From contig DGOW01000078.1 in assembly GCA_002390225.1 (NCBI GenBank), positions 18,776-34,183 on the forward strand: a stretch of DNA of 15,408 bases, in the 5' to 3' direction. The notes under the pieces are model-generated. The model worked only from the letters and a program-made list of their open reading frames with translations, did no database searches and had not been told where the DNA came from. The translations under genes and the position numbers were made by a program. Source of the stretch: Gemmatimonadales bacterium UBA4456 (GTDB lineage Bacteria; Gemmatimonadota; Gemmatimonadetes; Longimicrobiales; Gaopeijiaceae). Shown here in pieces: positions 1 to 7,566 of this stretch (within the stretch, counting starts at the first letter, position 1; each line of letters starts with the position of its first letter).

Positions 1-7
1 TCAGCAG

Positions 8-23
8 TGTTTCACGTGAAACG
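8..23. promoter_or_regulatory. parS: parS centromere-like site (ParB binding)
   Basis: Positions 9-22 read GTTTCACGTGAAAC, a perfect 14-bp palindrome that matches the widely conserved chromosomal parS consensus (TGTTNCACGTGAAACA) at every core base. Only the last outer base differs, G at 23 instead of A. A ParB gene of the matching Spo0J/ParB family starts about 1.45 kb to the right, the usual arrangement for chromosomal parABS. ParB is known to load onto such sites as a CTP-dependent sliding clamp. It is the only match I found in the window. It lies between the window edge and the 3' end of the lipoprotein gene. Confidence 0.92.
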
Positions 24-28
24 CTCTG

Positions 29-475
29 TCAGCGACGTTCCATCACCATGAAGAGCAGGGCGGGGTCGTCCAGTTCGTCCAGGTTGAAGTCCCAGTCAGT
101 TGGACCGTCGAGGCGGACGATGTTAGCGGAAGTAAATTCGTACGCTCTTGTGATCGGGTCCCCACTGTTGGGTTTCAGTGTCAGAACTCCGGATGTCACA
201 TTGAGTGATCCGAACTCGGTAAACGGAGCGTTCCCGAAGGCGATCGTCGACTGGTAGTTGCCACTATCGTAGATCGTGATGTAGGAAACGCCGTTCTCGA
301 GGAGATCCACGACGATTGAGGTGTCGGCGACGCTTCGAATGGTGAGTACGGTCGCGTCCCATGTCCCGACAAACGGCAGGAGAAGAGGGTTCGTGCTCAC
401 ATCGACCGGTGTGTCCCCTGATCCACAGGCCGTGATGGCGGCGGCGAGCATGAAGGACATTGCCACTCGCTTCAT
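29..475 (-). CDS. small hypothetical lipoprotein, lipocalin-like
   Basis: This gene encodes a 148-residue secreted lipoprotein of unknown function. Starting at the ATG at 475 gives a basic N-end (MKRVAM), a short hydrophobic stretch and a lipobox ITAC with the lipidated cysteine at residue 17. A longer version starting at 523 would bury that signal, so I chose the internal start. The mature part has alternating hydrophobic and polar residues suggesting beta-strands, with GTWDAT near its beginning, as in lipocalin-like lipoproteins. No catalytic motif is visible. It faces away from parA, with about 200 bases between the two starts that must hold both promoters. I am confident it is a lipoprotein but not about its fold. 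Confidence 0.75.
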   Translation of the reverse strand: MKRVAMSFMLAAAITACGSGDTPVDVSTNPLLLPFVGTWDATVLTIRSVADTSIVVDLLENGVSYITIYDSGNYQSTIAFGNAPFTEFGSLNVTSGVLTLKPNSGDPITRAYEFTSANIVRLDGPTDWDFNLDELDDPALLFMVMERR

Positions 476-613
476 CCCGCGTTCACTGCCGGACCTGCCC
501 AAATGTCCTGAAACCACCGTCAAAGCCCTCTGGTTGTCGGCGAATTCCCGCCTCTAGACCGTTCCCTACGCAAAGCTCAACGGGTCGCTGTGGCGGGTCA
601 AGGATTTTTTGTG

Positions 614-643
614 TTTCGTGCCCCCCCGGCTCGCCCCTATATT
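614..643 (+). promoter_or_regulatory. possible promoter of the parAB operon
   Basis: A TATATT hexamer at 638-643 resembles a -10 element (TATAAT, 5/6). It lies 34 bases before the parA start. The best upstream partner at 18-base spacing is TTTCGT (614-619), which is a poor -35 match. The flanking sequence is a C-rich run. It is placed here mainly because the space between the divergent lipoprotein and parA genes must contain a promoter. Confidence 0.25.
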
Positions 644-677
644 CCCCGCCCGCGGCCAAACTCTCAACGCAGCCTGA

Positions 678-1478
678 ATGTCTCACGTCATCGCAATCGC
701 GAATCAGAAGGGCGGTGTAGGTAAGACGACCACCGCCATCAATCTCGGCGCGTCACTCGCTGTGGCCGAGAAGCGCACACTCATCCTGGACATCGATCCT
801 CAGGGGAACGCGACCAGTGGCCTGGGTGTCGAGGACAGGGCGTCGCGACCGAACATATATAAGGTCTTGATCGGCCAGGCTGAGCTCGCGGACGCGATCG
901 TCGAACGCGTCCACTTTCCGTACCTCGATGTCGTACCATCGACTCGTGATCTGGTGGGTGCGGAAATCGAGCTCGTGTCGGCATTCAGCCGCGAGACGAT
1001 CCTGCGCCAGGCGATCGAGACGATTCGGGATCGATACGACTTCATTCTTGTCGACTGTCCTCCCTCGCTCGGGCTCCTGACCGTCAACACGTTGACCGCG
1101 GCTGACTCGGTACTGATCCCGATTCAGTGTGAGTTCTATGCGCTTGAGGGTCTGAGCCAGCTTCTAAATACGGTTCGGCTGGTACAGCGTGGCCTGAACA
1201 CCAGTCTTGACGTCGAGGGTGTGCTTCTGACCATGTATGACAAGCGTTTGAACCTCTCTCGGCAGGTCAGCGCAGAAGCGCGGGAGTACTTCGGACCCAA
1301 AGTGTACCGAGCTGCGATACCCAGAAATGTCCGTCTTGCCGAGGCTCCGAGCTTCGGGCAGCCCATCGTGCAATACGATGTGCTCTCGCAGGGGGCGCAG
1401 GCCTACCTGGCCTTGGCGAATGAGGTGATCGAACGGCGGCACCGAGCTGTGGCGGTTGCCGCAGGGGCCCAGCCATGA
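678..1478 (+). CDS. parA: chromosome partitioning ATPase ParA (Soj family)
   Basis: ParA is a deviant Walker-type ATPase that binds DNA non-specifically as an ATP dimer and moves ParB-parS complexes apart during chromosome segregation. The 266-residue product has the deviant Walker A motif KGGVGKTT at residues 11-18 with the signature lysine at its start. It also has the A' motif DIDPQGN around residue 40 and the Walker B region ILVDCPPSLG near residue 127. Its length and lack of an N-terminal HTH fit the chromosomal Soj class rather than plasmid type Ia. The ATG at 678 begins directly with the conserved first strand (MSHVIAIANQKGG), although no strong ribosome site precedes it. The stop overlaps the parB start by four bases (ATGA). 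Confidence 0.96.
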   Translation: MSHVIAIANQKGGVGKTTTAINLGASLAVAEKRTLILDIDPQGNATSGLGVEDRASRPNIYKVLIGQAELADAIVERVHFPYLDVVPSTRDLVGAEIELVSAFSRETILRQAIETIRDRYDFILVDCPPSLGLLTVNTLTAADSVLIPIQCEFYALEGLSQLLNTVRLVQRGLNTSLDVEGVLLTMYDKRLNLSRQVSAEAREYFGPKVYRAAIPRNVRLAEAPSFGQPIVQYDVLSQGAQAYLALANEVIERRHRAVAVAAGAQP

Positions 1479-2353
1479 GCCGCGACCGCCTGGGAAAAGG
1501 TCTCGGCGCGCTTCTGGGTGAATACCTCGATCCCGAGGTCGCGGAGGGGGATATCCGCAAGGTTGCTCTGGCTACGATCGTTCCGAACCCCATCCAGCCG
1601 CGTCGCGTGTTCACCGATACGGAGCTGGACAACCTCACGTCTTCGATCCGCGACAACGGGCTCCTGCAGCCTCTTGTTGTTCGGCCCGCACCAGGAACCG
1701 TCGATCGCTTCGAGATCGTCGCAGGTGAACGTCGCTTCCGCGCTCTGACGCGACTAGAGTGGGCTGACGTGCCCGTCATTGTCCGAGACGCAGACGATGA
1801 GACACTTCTGGTCCTCGCACTTGTCGAGAATCTCCAGCGCGAAGCACTGAACCCACTCGAAGAGGCCGAAGGGTACGAGTCTCTTGCCCAGCGCTTTGAG
1901 ATGAAGCATGCGGACATCGCGAAAGCGGTCGGGAAGGATCGCTCCACGGTCGCGAACCTCGTTCGGCTGCTGAAGCTGCCCGTTTCGATTCGTAAACTGG
2001 TCGAGGCTGGGGAACTGACGCAGGGGCATGCTCGGGCGCTCCTCTCTGTTGAAGACCCGATGATCGCTGCCGAACTCGCTCGAAGGGCAGTGAAGGATGG
2101 ATGGTCTGTTCGTGAGATTGAACGCCGGGCTGCGAGTGCCTCGGGCAAGAAGCGGATCCGGAAGCCGCAAGAGAAAGATGTGGTGGTTCGCGCGCTGGAG
2201 GAGGCATTTCAGGATTACCTCGGAACTCGCGTTCAGGTGAAGCCTGGTCGCGCCGGAAAAGGCTCCATCGAGGTGCAGTATCACGGTCCGGAGGATTTCG
2301 AGCGCCTCTTCGAACAGATGACCGGGCGCAGCGTGAGCGACGTCGTCGAATGA
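1475..2353 (+). CDS. parB: chromosome partitioning protein ParB (Spo0J family)
   Basis: ParB binds parS and spreads along neighbouring DNA as a CTP-dependent clamp, forming the cargo that ParA moves. The 292-residue product starts with the typical MSRDRLGKGLGALLG, whose basic end in this family stimulates ParA ATPase. Residues 34-60 hold the conserved PNPIQPRR region. GERRFRA at 84-90 is the CTP-binding motif, and ENLQREALNPLEEA (118-131) is the second conserved box. A helix-turn-helix is at about 146-167 (DIAKAVGKDRSTVANLVRLL), and a dimerisation domain occupies about 235-292. All diagnostic parts are present. It overlaps parA and the next gene by ATGA at each end, so the three genes are likely co-translated. 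The parS at 8-23 is its expected target. Confidence 0.96.
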   Translation: MSRDRLGKGLGALLGEYLDPEVAEGDIRKVALATIVPNPIQPRRVFTDTELDNLTSSIRDNGLLQPLVVRPAPGTVDRFEIVAGERRFRALTRLEWADVPVIVRDADDETLLVLALVENLQREALNPLEEAEGYESLAQRFEMKHADIAKAVGKDRSTVANLVRLLKLPVSIRKLVEAGELTQGHARALLSVEDPMIAAELARRAVKDGWSVREIERRAASASGKKRIRKPQEKDVVVRALEEAFQDYLGTRVQVKPGRAGKGSIEVQYHGPEDFERLFEQMTGRSVSDVVE

Positions 2354-3132
2354 CGTCCTCCGGGGACCGTCGTAAGCTCAGCGTCATTCTCGTTCCCGAG
2401 GGCGGTCGCGAGACGAGGACGTTCGCAATTCCCTACCGTACGCTCGGGTTCTTCGCCGGACTCACGGCGGTCATCGCGCTCAGCCTTACCCTTATGGCGG
2501 GCACTTGGTGGTATCTGGCCGCACGCGCGTCGCATGTCGGTGAACTAGAGCAGGAAGTCGAGCTGTTGATCCGGGATCGCGCGCGCGTCGGGGCGCTCGT
2601 CAGCCGTCTCGAGACGATCGAAACTCAGTATCTCACTATTCGAAATATGTTCGGGTCGGCTCAGGTGGACGAGCTTAGTGGCGTCTGGCTTCCTCCTGCC
2701 ACTTGGGCGGGACGCGGCGAGGATAATGCGCGGGCACCTCTGGGAGCGTCGCGACCTTCCATCTGGCCACTATCCGAGCGGGGTTTCGTTACGCAGGAAC
2801 TCTACGATGGCGGTACCGGGGATCATCCGGGCCTGGATATCGCGGTACCGTCTGACTCCTACATCCGGGCAGCGGGCGGAGGGACAGTGGTCGATGTCGG
2901 TGAGGACGTCGTGTACGGCCGCTTTGTCGTCATCGATCATGGTGAAGCGACAGCGTCCCTGTATGGTCACGCGTCGACGACCTTCGTCCGCTTGGGGCAG
3001 AGCGTGCGGGAGCGTCAGGTTATCGCGCTCAGCGGATCTACCGGGAGATCAACTGCGCCCCATCTACATTTTGAGGTACTCGTAAACGGTGAGCCGGCAG
3101 ACCCGCTCACTTTTGTGGAGCAGCCGGGGTAA
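2350..3132 (+). CDS. membrane-anchored M23 (LytM) metallopeptidase
   Basis: This is a probable peptidoglycan endopeptidase acting in the periplasm. The 260-residue product has a short cytoplasmic N-end, one membrane helix at about 31-57, a coiled coil at about 62-98, and a C-terminal M23 domain at about 135-257. The zinc site looks intact: H159 and D163 in HPGLD and the HLH motif at 238-240, with YGH at 205-207. It is therefore likely an active enzyme rather than a degenerate EnvC/NlpD-like activator. Its ATG lies inside the parB stop (ATGA), tying its translation to parB. A bactofilin gene follows 113 bases later. Pairing of M23 peptidases with bactofilins is known in several phyla, where the scaffold is thought to localise the hydrolase. 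Confidence 0.9.
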   Translation: MTSSGDRRKLSVILVPEGGRETRTFAIPYRTLGFFAGLTAVIALSLTLMAGTWWYLAARASHVGELEQEVELLIRDRARVGALVSRLETIETQYLTIRNMFGSAQVDELSGVWLPPATWAGRGEDNARAPLGASRPSIWPLSERGFVTQELYDGGTGDHPGLDIAVPSDSYIRAAGGGTVVDVGEDVVYGRFVVIDHGEATASLYGHASTTFVRLGQSVRERQVIALSGSTGRSTAPHLHFEVLVNGEPADPLTFVEQPG

Positions 3133-3150
3133 CCGGATTTCTTGCCCCGG

Positions 3151-3166
3151 CCCGACTGCGGTCGGG
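3151..3166 (+). terminator. GC-rich hairpin, weak terminator or attenuator
   Basis: CCCGAC (3151-3156) and GTCGGG (3161-3166) form a 6-bp stem with a TGCG loop. The flanking TGCC and GGCA can add four pairs across a small bulge. No T-run follows, so it is not a classical intrinsic terminator. It lies between the M23 peptidase and the bactofilin gene and could reduce readthrough or protect the mRNA 3' end. Confidence 0.3.
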
Positions 3167-3245
3167 GGCACGGCTCTTGCCAAGGTGGTCTCCATAGGCA
3201 CCCTCCCCGTACATTGCAGAATCTCAACCCCCACATGAGGTGAGA

Positions 3246-3692
3246 ATGGCACGCGACAGAGACAACAATTCAGCGTCTTCCGAGCCGGTGCTTTCCATCG
3301 TCGGTCCGGGAATGACCGTCGTCGGGAACTGCGAAAGCGACGGGACGATCAGGATCGAAGGCACCGTGAATGGGTCGGTGAAGGCCGGTAAAGCGGTTGT
3401 GATTGGTAAACAGGGACTCGTGTCAGGGGACATCATGACCCAGGATGCCGTGATCTCGGGCCGTGTAGAGGGCAAACTGGTCGCCGCCTCCAGGCTCGAG
3501 TTGCAAGCGACCAGCCATATCGAGGGTGAGGTCCACACCCGACGAATGCAGCTGGCGGAGGGTGCGGTCCTCAATGGCTCTGTCCACATGGGTGCGGATG
3601 TTGCGAAGTCCTTCGCGAAGCCCGGGAATGGAGCTACGGAAAAGCCCGACCGGGCTGAGTCTATTCCCAAATCAGCTGGAGTTGCCCGCTGA
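3246..3692 (+). CDS. bactofilin (polymer-forming cytoskeletal protein)
   Basis: Bactofilins self-assemble without nucleotides into filaments that act as scaffolds under the membrane. The 148-residue product has short, disordered polar ends and a central core at about 17-118. The core shows the family's repeating beta-helix pattern of glycine turns and hydrophobic strands (IRIEGTVNGSV, VISGRVEGKLVA, SHIEGEVHTRRM). I start it at the ATG at 3246 because GAGG at 3237-3240 lies five bases upstream; an in-frame GTG at 3240 would overlap that ribosome site. The gene follows parA, parB and an M23 peptidase. In Myxococcus, bactofilins are reported to organise ParABS, so the linkage may be functional here, but that is inference. 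Confidence 0.92.
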   Translation: MARDRDNNSASSEPVLSIVGPGMTVVGNCESDGTIRIEGTVNGSVKAGKAVVIGKQGLVSGDIMTQDAVISGRVEGKLVAASRLELQATSHIEGEVHTRRMQLAEGAVLNGSVHMGADVAKSFAKPGNGATEKPDRAESIPKSAGVAR

Positions 3693-3693
3693 C

Positions 3694-3747
3694 TTATCCA
3701 CAGGCTTTCTTCGCGCCGCGCCTGGGGCCTACAGGGTTTTTTCCACA
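3694..3747 (+). promoter_or_regulatory. pair of DnaA-box-like sites
   Basis: TTATCCACA at 3694-3702 is a perfect match to the E. coli-type DnaA box. TTTTCCACA at 3739-3747 has one change and equals the form described as the consensus in cyanobacteria. Both are in the same orientation, 45 bases start to start, in the 100-base gap between bactofilin and nif3. A single perfect 9-mer is expected by chance roughly once in nine windows of this size, so the pair is suggestive rather than decisive. parS and parAB nearby make an origin-proximal location plausible. The gap is too small and not AT-rich enough to be a complete oriC on its own. Confidence 0.4.
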
Positions 3748-3792
3748 CTTCCAAACGCCAAGTCCGGAACCCTTGTGCTCGCGGTCGTTTCA

Positions 3793-4554
3793 ATGAAACT
3801 AGAATCTTTGCTCCAGTATTTGGACAACTGGCTTCACGTTTCGGAGCATCCGGACTACACCACCGCCCTCAACGGTCTTCAGGTTGGTGGACCGAGCGAG
3901 GTCGAGACCGTCGTTACGGCGGTCGATGCGTCCGAGGCATCCATTCTGGCCGCTGCGGACCTCGGAGCAGACCTGATGATCGTCCACCATGGCCTCTTCT
4001 GGAGTGGTCTCGAACCTATCGTCGGCCGGCAGGAGAGACGCCTCCGAGCTCTCTTCGACGCGAACATTGCTCTGTATAGCGTTCATCTGCCGCTCGATTC
4101 ACACATGGAGGTTGGCAACTGTGCCCTGCTGGCCCGAGCGATCGGGTTGGAGGTCAAGGGCAGGCTGGGTGGCTACAAGGGACACGACATCGGCGTGTGG
4201 GGCGAGCTGGCACAACCGACGGCCGTTGAAAACTTGCAGCGGCTCGTTGCGCTTGCGGTAGGTGGTGGGGAGGTTCGTTCCCTTCCTGGCGGTCCGGACA
4301 CGGTCCATTCCGTAGGGGTGTTGACGGGGGGAGGAGCCTCTTTCGTGAAAGAGGCGGCCGAAGCAGGCCTCGACGCGTTCGTCACGGGTGAAGGAGCGCA
4401 CAACACATATTTCGACGCGACGGAGTTCGGAATCCATGTTCTGTTTGCGGGGCACTACGCCACAGAAACCTTTGGTGTGCAGGCAGTTGGGGCGCATCTG
4501 ACCGAACGCTTCGGGCTGCAGACCCACTTCGTCCATCAGCCAACCGGACTATAG
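3793..4554 (+). CDS. Nif3-like dinuclear metal centre protein (DUF34)
   Basis: This is a member of the conserved Nif3/YbgI/DUF34 family, often labelled GTP cyclohydrolase 1 type 2, whose true role is not settled. Starting at the ATG at 3793 gives 253 residues, the normal short-form length. The family metal ligands are visible: H65-H66 in IVHHG, D102 in HLPLDSH, and H221 and E225 in GHYATE. The GEGAH stretch near 199-203 is also typical. The reading frame is open further upstream over the end of bactofilin, but that part is a shadow of bactofilin in another frame and does not resemble Nif3. No strong ribosome site precedes the start. Two DnaA-box-like sequences lie in the gap before it. Confidence 0.9.
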   Translation: MKLESLLQYLDNWLHVSEHPDYTTALNGLQVGGPSEVETVVTAVDASEASILAAADLGADLMIVHHGLFWSGLEPIVGRQERRLRALFDANIALYSVHLPLDSHMEVGNCALLARAIGLEVKGRLGGYKGHDIGVWGELAQPTAVENLQRLVALAVGGGEVRSLPGGPDTVHSVGVLTGGGASFVKEAAEAGLDAFVTGEGAHNTYFDATEFGIHVLFAGHYATETFGVQAVGAHLTERFGLQTHFVHQPTGL

Positions 4555-4590
4555 CCGAGCGCCCTGTTCCCGTGTCCCGACCCTTCGATC

Positions 4591-4987
4591 TGACGGAGTT
4601 TCTCTAGCAGGGCCCCGCTGGTGCCGTTCGTCATGGGCCCGGCGGACCAGGACGTTCTCTCGGTCGGTCGGCAGGCTGAGTCCCTGTTGGGCTATCCGTT
4701 GGCGACATGGTCGGACGTCGGATCGGTCGAGTATCAAGTGCGAACAGCCGGCGGGACCGTGGTCTTGGTAACTGAGGTGGGCGGGGTCGATCATGGGCAC
4801 GATGGCTGCGGATCCAGGATTATCTGTCTGGTGACTTCGAACGGAAGTGCCGACTGGCTGAGGTGAACGAGGTGCACAGCCCCGGCTCTGACGCAAAGCG
4901 CTTCGGTGGCCCGGTCGCTATGAGGTCAACTTTGTGCAGAGGGCTCTGCCGGCCGGAGCAGCCGTGTTTCTGCGAAAGCCGTTCTAA
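4591..4987 (+). pseudogene. decayed PAS-domain / receiver signalling gene remnant
   Basis: No intact gene lies here, but three short stretches in three plus frames read like parts of one sensory regulator in the right order. In the first frame (about 4594-4800) AESLLGYPLATW resembles the core of a PAS domain, followed after an apparent deletion by EYQVRTAGGTVVLVTEVG, like the closing PAC strands (EYRVRTADGRVVWV). After a one-base frame change near 4803 the text LRIQDYLSGDFERKCRLAE resembles the common PAS ending DVTERKRLE. In the third frame, 4919-4984 reads ALPAGAAVFLRKPF followed by a stop, like the end of a response-regulator receiver (LPAGAAFLQKPF). The kinase section would be lost by deletion. 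The matches are by eye and remote homology was not searched. Confidence 0.5.
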
Positions 4988-5035
4988 GATGAGGAACTGT
5001 TTTCGGTGATTAGCGAAACGAGGGGCGAACGTCTT

Positions 5036-5064
5036 TTGTCAACGGCGGCATCGGGCGGTCTGAT
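5036..5064 (+). promoter_or_regulatory. possible sigma70-type promoter for the M14 peptidase gene
   Basis: TTGTCA at 5036-5041 matches the -35 consensus in 5 of 6 bases. TCTGAT at 5059-5064 matches the -10 in 4 of 6, at the ideal 17-base spacing. It would start transcription about 80 bases before the proposed TTG start at 5155. The stretch 4988-5154 contains no gene that I can support. Confidence 0.35.
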
Positions 5065-5154
5065 CCGTTGCCGGCCCCAAGGCACGGGGGTACCATCCGG
5101 GCGGTACGAACGCGCCACCGCCGGATGCTTCTGGACCGGCTGACGGAGGTTCTA

Positions 5155-7446
5155 TTGATTCGCCGATTCAGCGCGGCCTTGATCGCCGTGATTCTCTTGT
5201 CTCCGCCGCTTGCGGCTCAGTCCGTCCCTACGCCCCTGGAGCATTTCGGGCACGATATCGGGGCCGATAGGCAGCTTGCTGACTGGGGAGCCCTGACGTC
5301 GTACTTCGAACGTCTCGCCGGCTCGAGTGATCGGGTAGCGGTCGATACGCTGGGCCCGACGACCGTCGGCCACCCCTTCGTGATGCTTACGATCACGAGC
5401 CCCGAGAACCAGGCTCGTCTCGATGAGCTTCATGAGATTCAGATGAAGCTGGCGGATCCACGCACTATTTCCGGGGATGCGGAGCTTCAACGCCTGCTCA
5501 ACGAAGGAAAGACCGTGGTGCTCATCACGCAGGGTATCCATGCCACGGAGGTGGGTGCCAGCCAGATGTCGGCCAACCTCGCGTACGAGCTTGCGAGCTC
5601 AGAGAGCGAGAAGGTCCGTGAAATCCTGGACAACGTGATCCTGCTTCAAATTCCGTCACTGAACCCTGATGGATTACAGTGGGTGGCTGAATGGTATGCA
5701 GACCTTGTGGGCACGGAGTACGAAGCCGCACCACTCCCATGGCTGTACCAGTATTACGTCGGTCACGATAACAACCGGGACTGGTACGCCTTCACTCAGC
5801 AGGAGACCATTCTGACGGTGCAGAAGGCCCATAATGCCTGGCACCCACAGATCGTTCATGACGTTCACCAGATGGGTGGAAATGGCGCCCGGATCTTCTT
5901 TCCCCCGTACATCGAGCCCTGGGAGCCCAACATTGATCCTGCCCTGACGGCGGCCGTGTCGCAGTTGGGAACGTACATGGCTGCGGAACTCACCACTCAA
6001 GGAAAAAAAGGAGTGGTCGTCAACGCGCAGTACGATGCCTTCACCCCGGCGCGCGCATACATGCACTACCATGGAGCTGCGCGCATCTTATCCGAAACAG
6101 CGTCTGCCAGAATGGCGACTCCTGTGACGGTTTCTCCGGACGTCTTCGGGCCCGGTCGGAATTTCAACGCGGCTCAGCGGTCTTGGAACTTCCCGGATCC
6201 GTGGGAGGGAGGGGTGTGGGGCCTTCCGGACATCGTCGAATACCAGAAGGCAGGGGCCATGGCACTTCTGACGAATGCTGCGCGTAACCGCCGATACTGG
6301 CTCGAGAACTTCCATGGCGTGAACCAGCGAGCGGTTGAGAGGTGGGCGTCGTGGCCGGACGCGTGGGTCATTCCCTCCGAGCAGGATAACGATCCTGGAA
6401 TCACATACGCACTTCGGGCGCTGACGATGGCTGACGTCGAAGTCCATCAGGCTCAGACCGCGTTCACTGTCGATGCGGTGACGTTTCCGGCCGGTAGCTG
6501 GGTGATTCCCATGAATCAGCCCTATGCCAGCTTTGCGAATACGATGCTGGAAATTCAGGAGTACCCGGACCTTCGTGAATACCCGGGGGGGCCACCGCAG
6601 CGACCTTATGACGTAACGGCGCACACGCTCGGGTACCTCCTCGATTTCGATGCGGTCGCCGTCGACGGTCGCCTCGATTTCCCGCTCGGGGACCCGATCG
6701 AGATCCCGGACTTCGACTTCCGTCTTCCTGACCGACTGGCAGCTTCCGATGCCCCCCGCGTGGCCATGTACAAGTCGTGGCAGGAGCCGATGCCGGAGGG
6801 GTGGCAGCGGTGGGTGTTCGATCAGCACGAGATGCCATACGACACGCTTCATGATGCAGACGTGCAGAGCGGAGCGCTTGATGATTACGACGTCCTGATC
6901 TTCCAGGCGCAGAGTGCTCGATCGATCGAGCGGGGGCATCCAGAAGGCAGCATACCTCCTCAATACGCTGGCGGCCTTGGGGATGTCGGTGGCGCAGCTG
7001 TTCAGGCGTTTGTCGAGGGTGGCGGTCGTGTGATCGCCATCGAAGCCGCCACGGAGTACGTGCGCGACGTCTTCGACCTCGGCGTTTCGGATCTTACGGA
7101 TCGACTGGTAAACACCGACTTCTACATCCCCGGGTCAATTCTCCGTCTCGAGCTGGACCCAGAATCGGAAATCAACGAAGGCATGCGCGGCGAGATCGCC
7201 TCATGGTATTGGCGTTCGAGCATGGCTTTCGAGGTAGATGATCCCCGCGTCCAGGTCGCTGCTCGCTACGGCTTCGGTGATCCGCTTCTATCGGGTTGGG
7301 TAATGGGGGGCGAGCATATCGCCGGACAGCCTGCGATCCTCGAGGCCGACATCGGAGAGGGCTCGGTGGTGTTGTTCGGATTCCAGCCCAACTACCGCGC
7401 GCAGACCATGGCGACGTGGCCTCTGCTCTTCAACGCAATTCGGTGA
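5155..7446 (+). CDS. secreted M14-family zinc carboxypeptidase
   Basis: This is a probable exported metallocarboxypeptidase acting on peptides outside the cytoplasm. I start it at TTG 5155, where GGAGG (5145-5149) sits five bases upstream and the product begins with a clean signal peptide (MIRRFSAALIAVILLS...LAAQS), giving 763 residues. Longer forms from TTG 5068 or ATG 5125 put extra residues before the signal. Zinc ligands of the M14 HxxE type appear as H129 and E132 in GIHATE. A second histidine is at about 235 or 238 in VHDVHQMGG, and the substrate-arginine motif NNRDW is at about 205-209. The C-terminal third resembles a class I glutamine-amidotransferase-like fold (VLIFQAQSA, GGRVIAIEA), as in related large M14 proteins. 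The catalytic glutamate could not be placed. Confidence 0.85.
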   Translation: MIRRFSAALIAVILLSPPLAAQSVPTPLEHFGHDIGADRQLADWGALTSYFERLAGSSDRVAVDTLGPTTVGHPFVMLTITSPENQARLDELHEIQMKLADPRTISGDAELQRLLNEGKTVVLITQGIHATEVGASQMSANLAYELASSESEKVREILDNVILLQIPSLNPDGLQWVAEWYADLVGTEYEAAPLPWLYQYYVGHDNNRDWYAFTQQETILTVQKAHNAWHPQIVHDVHQMGGNGARIFFPPYIEPWEPNIDPALTAAVSQLGTYMAAELTTQGKKGVVVNAQYDAFTPARAYMHYHGAARILSETASARMATPVTVSPDVFGPGRNFNAAQRSWNFPDPWEGGVWGLPDIVEYQKAGAMALLTNAARNRRYWLENFHGVNQRAVERWASWPDAWVIPSEQDNDPGITYALRALTMADVEVHQAQTAFTVDAVTFPAGSWVIPMNQPYASFANTMLEIQEYPDLREYPGGPPQRPYDVTAHTLGYLLDFDAVAVDGRLDFPLGDPIEIPDFDFRLPDRLAASDAPRVAMYKSWQEPMPEGWQRWVFDQHEMPYDTLHDADVQSGALDDYDVLIFQAQSARSIERGHPEGSIPPQYAGGLGDVGGAAVQAFVEGGGRVIAIEAATEYVRDVFDLGVSDLTDRLVNTDFYIPGSILRLELDPESEINEGMRGEIASWYWRSSMAFEVDDPRVQVAARYGFGDPLLSGWVMGGEHIAGQPAILEADIGEGSVVLFGFQPNYRAQTMATWPLLFNAIR

Positions 7447-7459
7447 TGACACACATGCC

Positions 7460-7485
7460 AAGCCCTTTAAATAAATGGCTTTTTC
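7460..7485 (+). terminator. possible intrinsic terminator after the M14 gene
   Basis: AAGCC (7460-7464) can pair with GGCTT (7477-7481), closing a 12-base A/T-rich loop, and the 3' arm runs into a T-tract (7480-7484). The stem is only five pairs, so it is weak. Its position 13 bases after the M14 stop is what a terminator would need. Confidence 0.4.
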
Positions 7486-7536
7486 GTCGGCCGGTTGTGT
7501 GAAACTCCGAGAACTCCCACACTTTCACTACACCTA

Positions 7537-7566
7537 AGGCTTCACTAAAGGTTGGTGGTTGGTGTG
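7537..7566 (+). repeat. left inverted repeat of the element
   Basis: It has an outer block AGGCTTCACTA (7537-7547), a seven-base spacer, and an inner block GTGGTTGGTGTG (7555-7566). Read on the minus strand, the right repeat gives AGGCATCACTA, an eight-base spacer, and GTGGTAGGTGTG. The two blocks therefore match 21 of 23 positions in mirrored order with almost equal spacing. The inner block overlaps the likely start codon of the recombinase-like gene. Confidence 0.7.

Noticed and set aside
4621..4866. An 81-codon ORF as a real small protein
   Set aside because: Its text resembles an internally deleted PAS/PAC segment that continues in other frames, so a pseudogene explains it better than a functional small protein.
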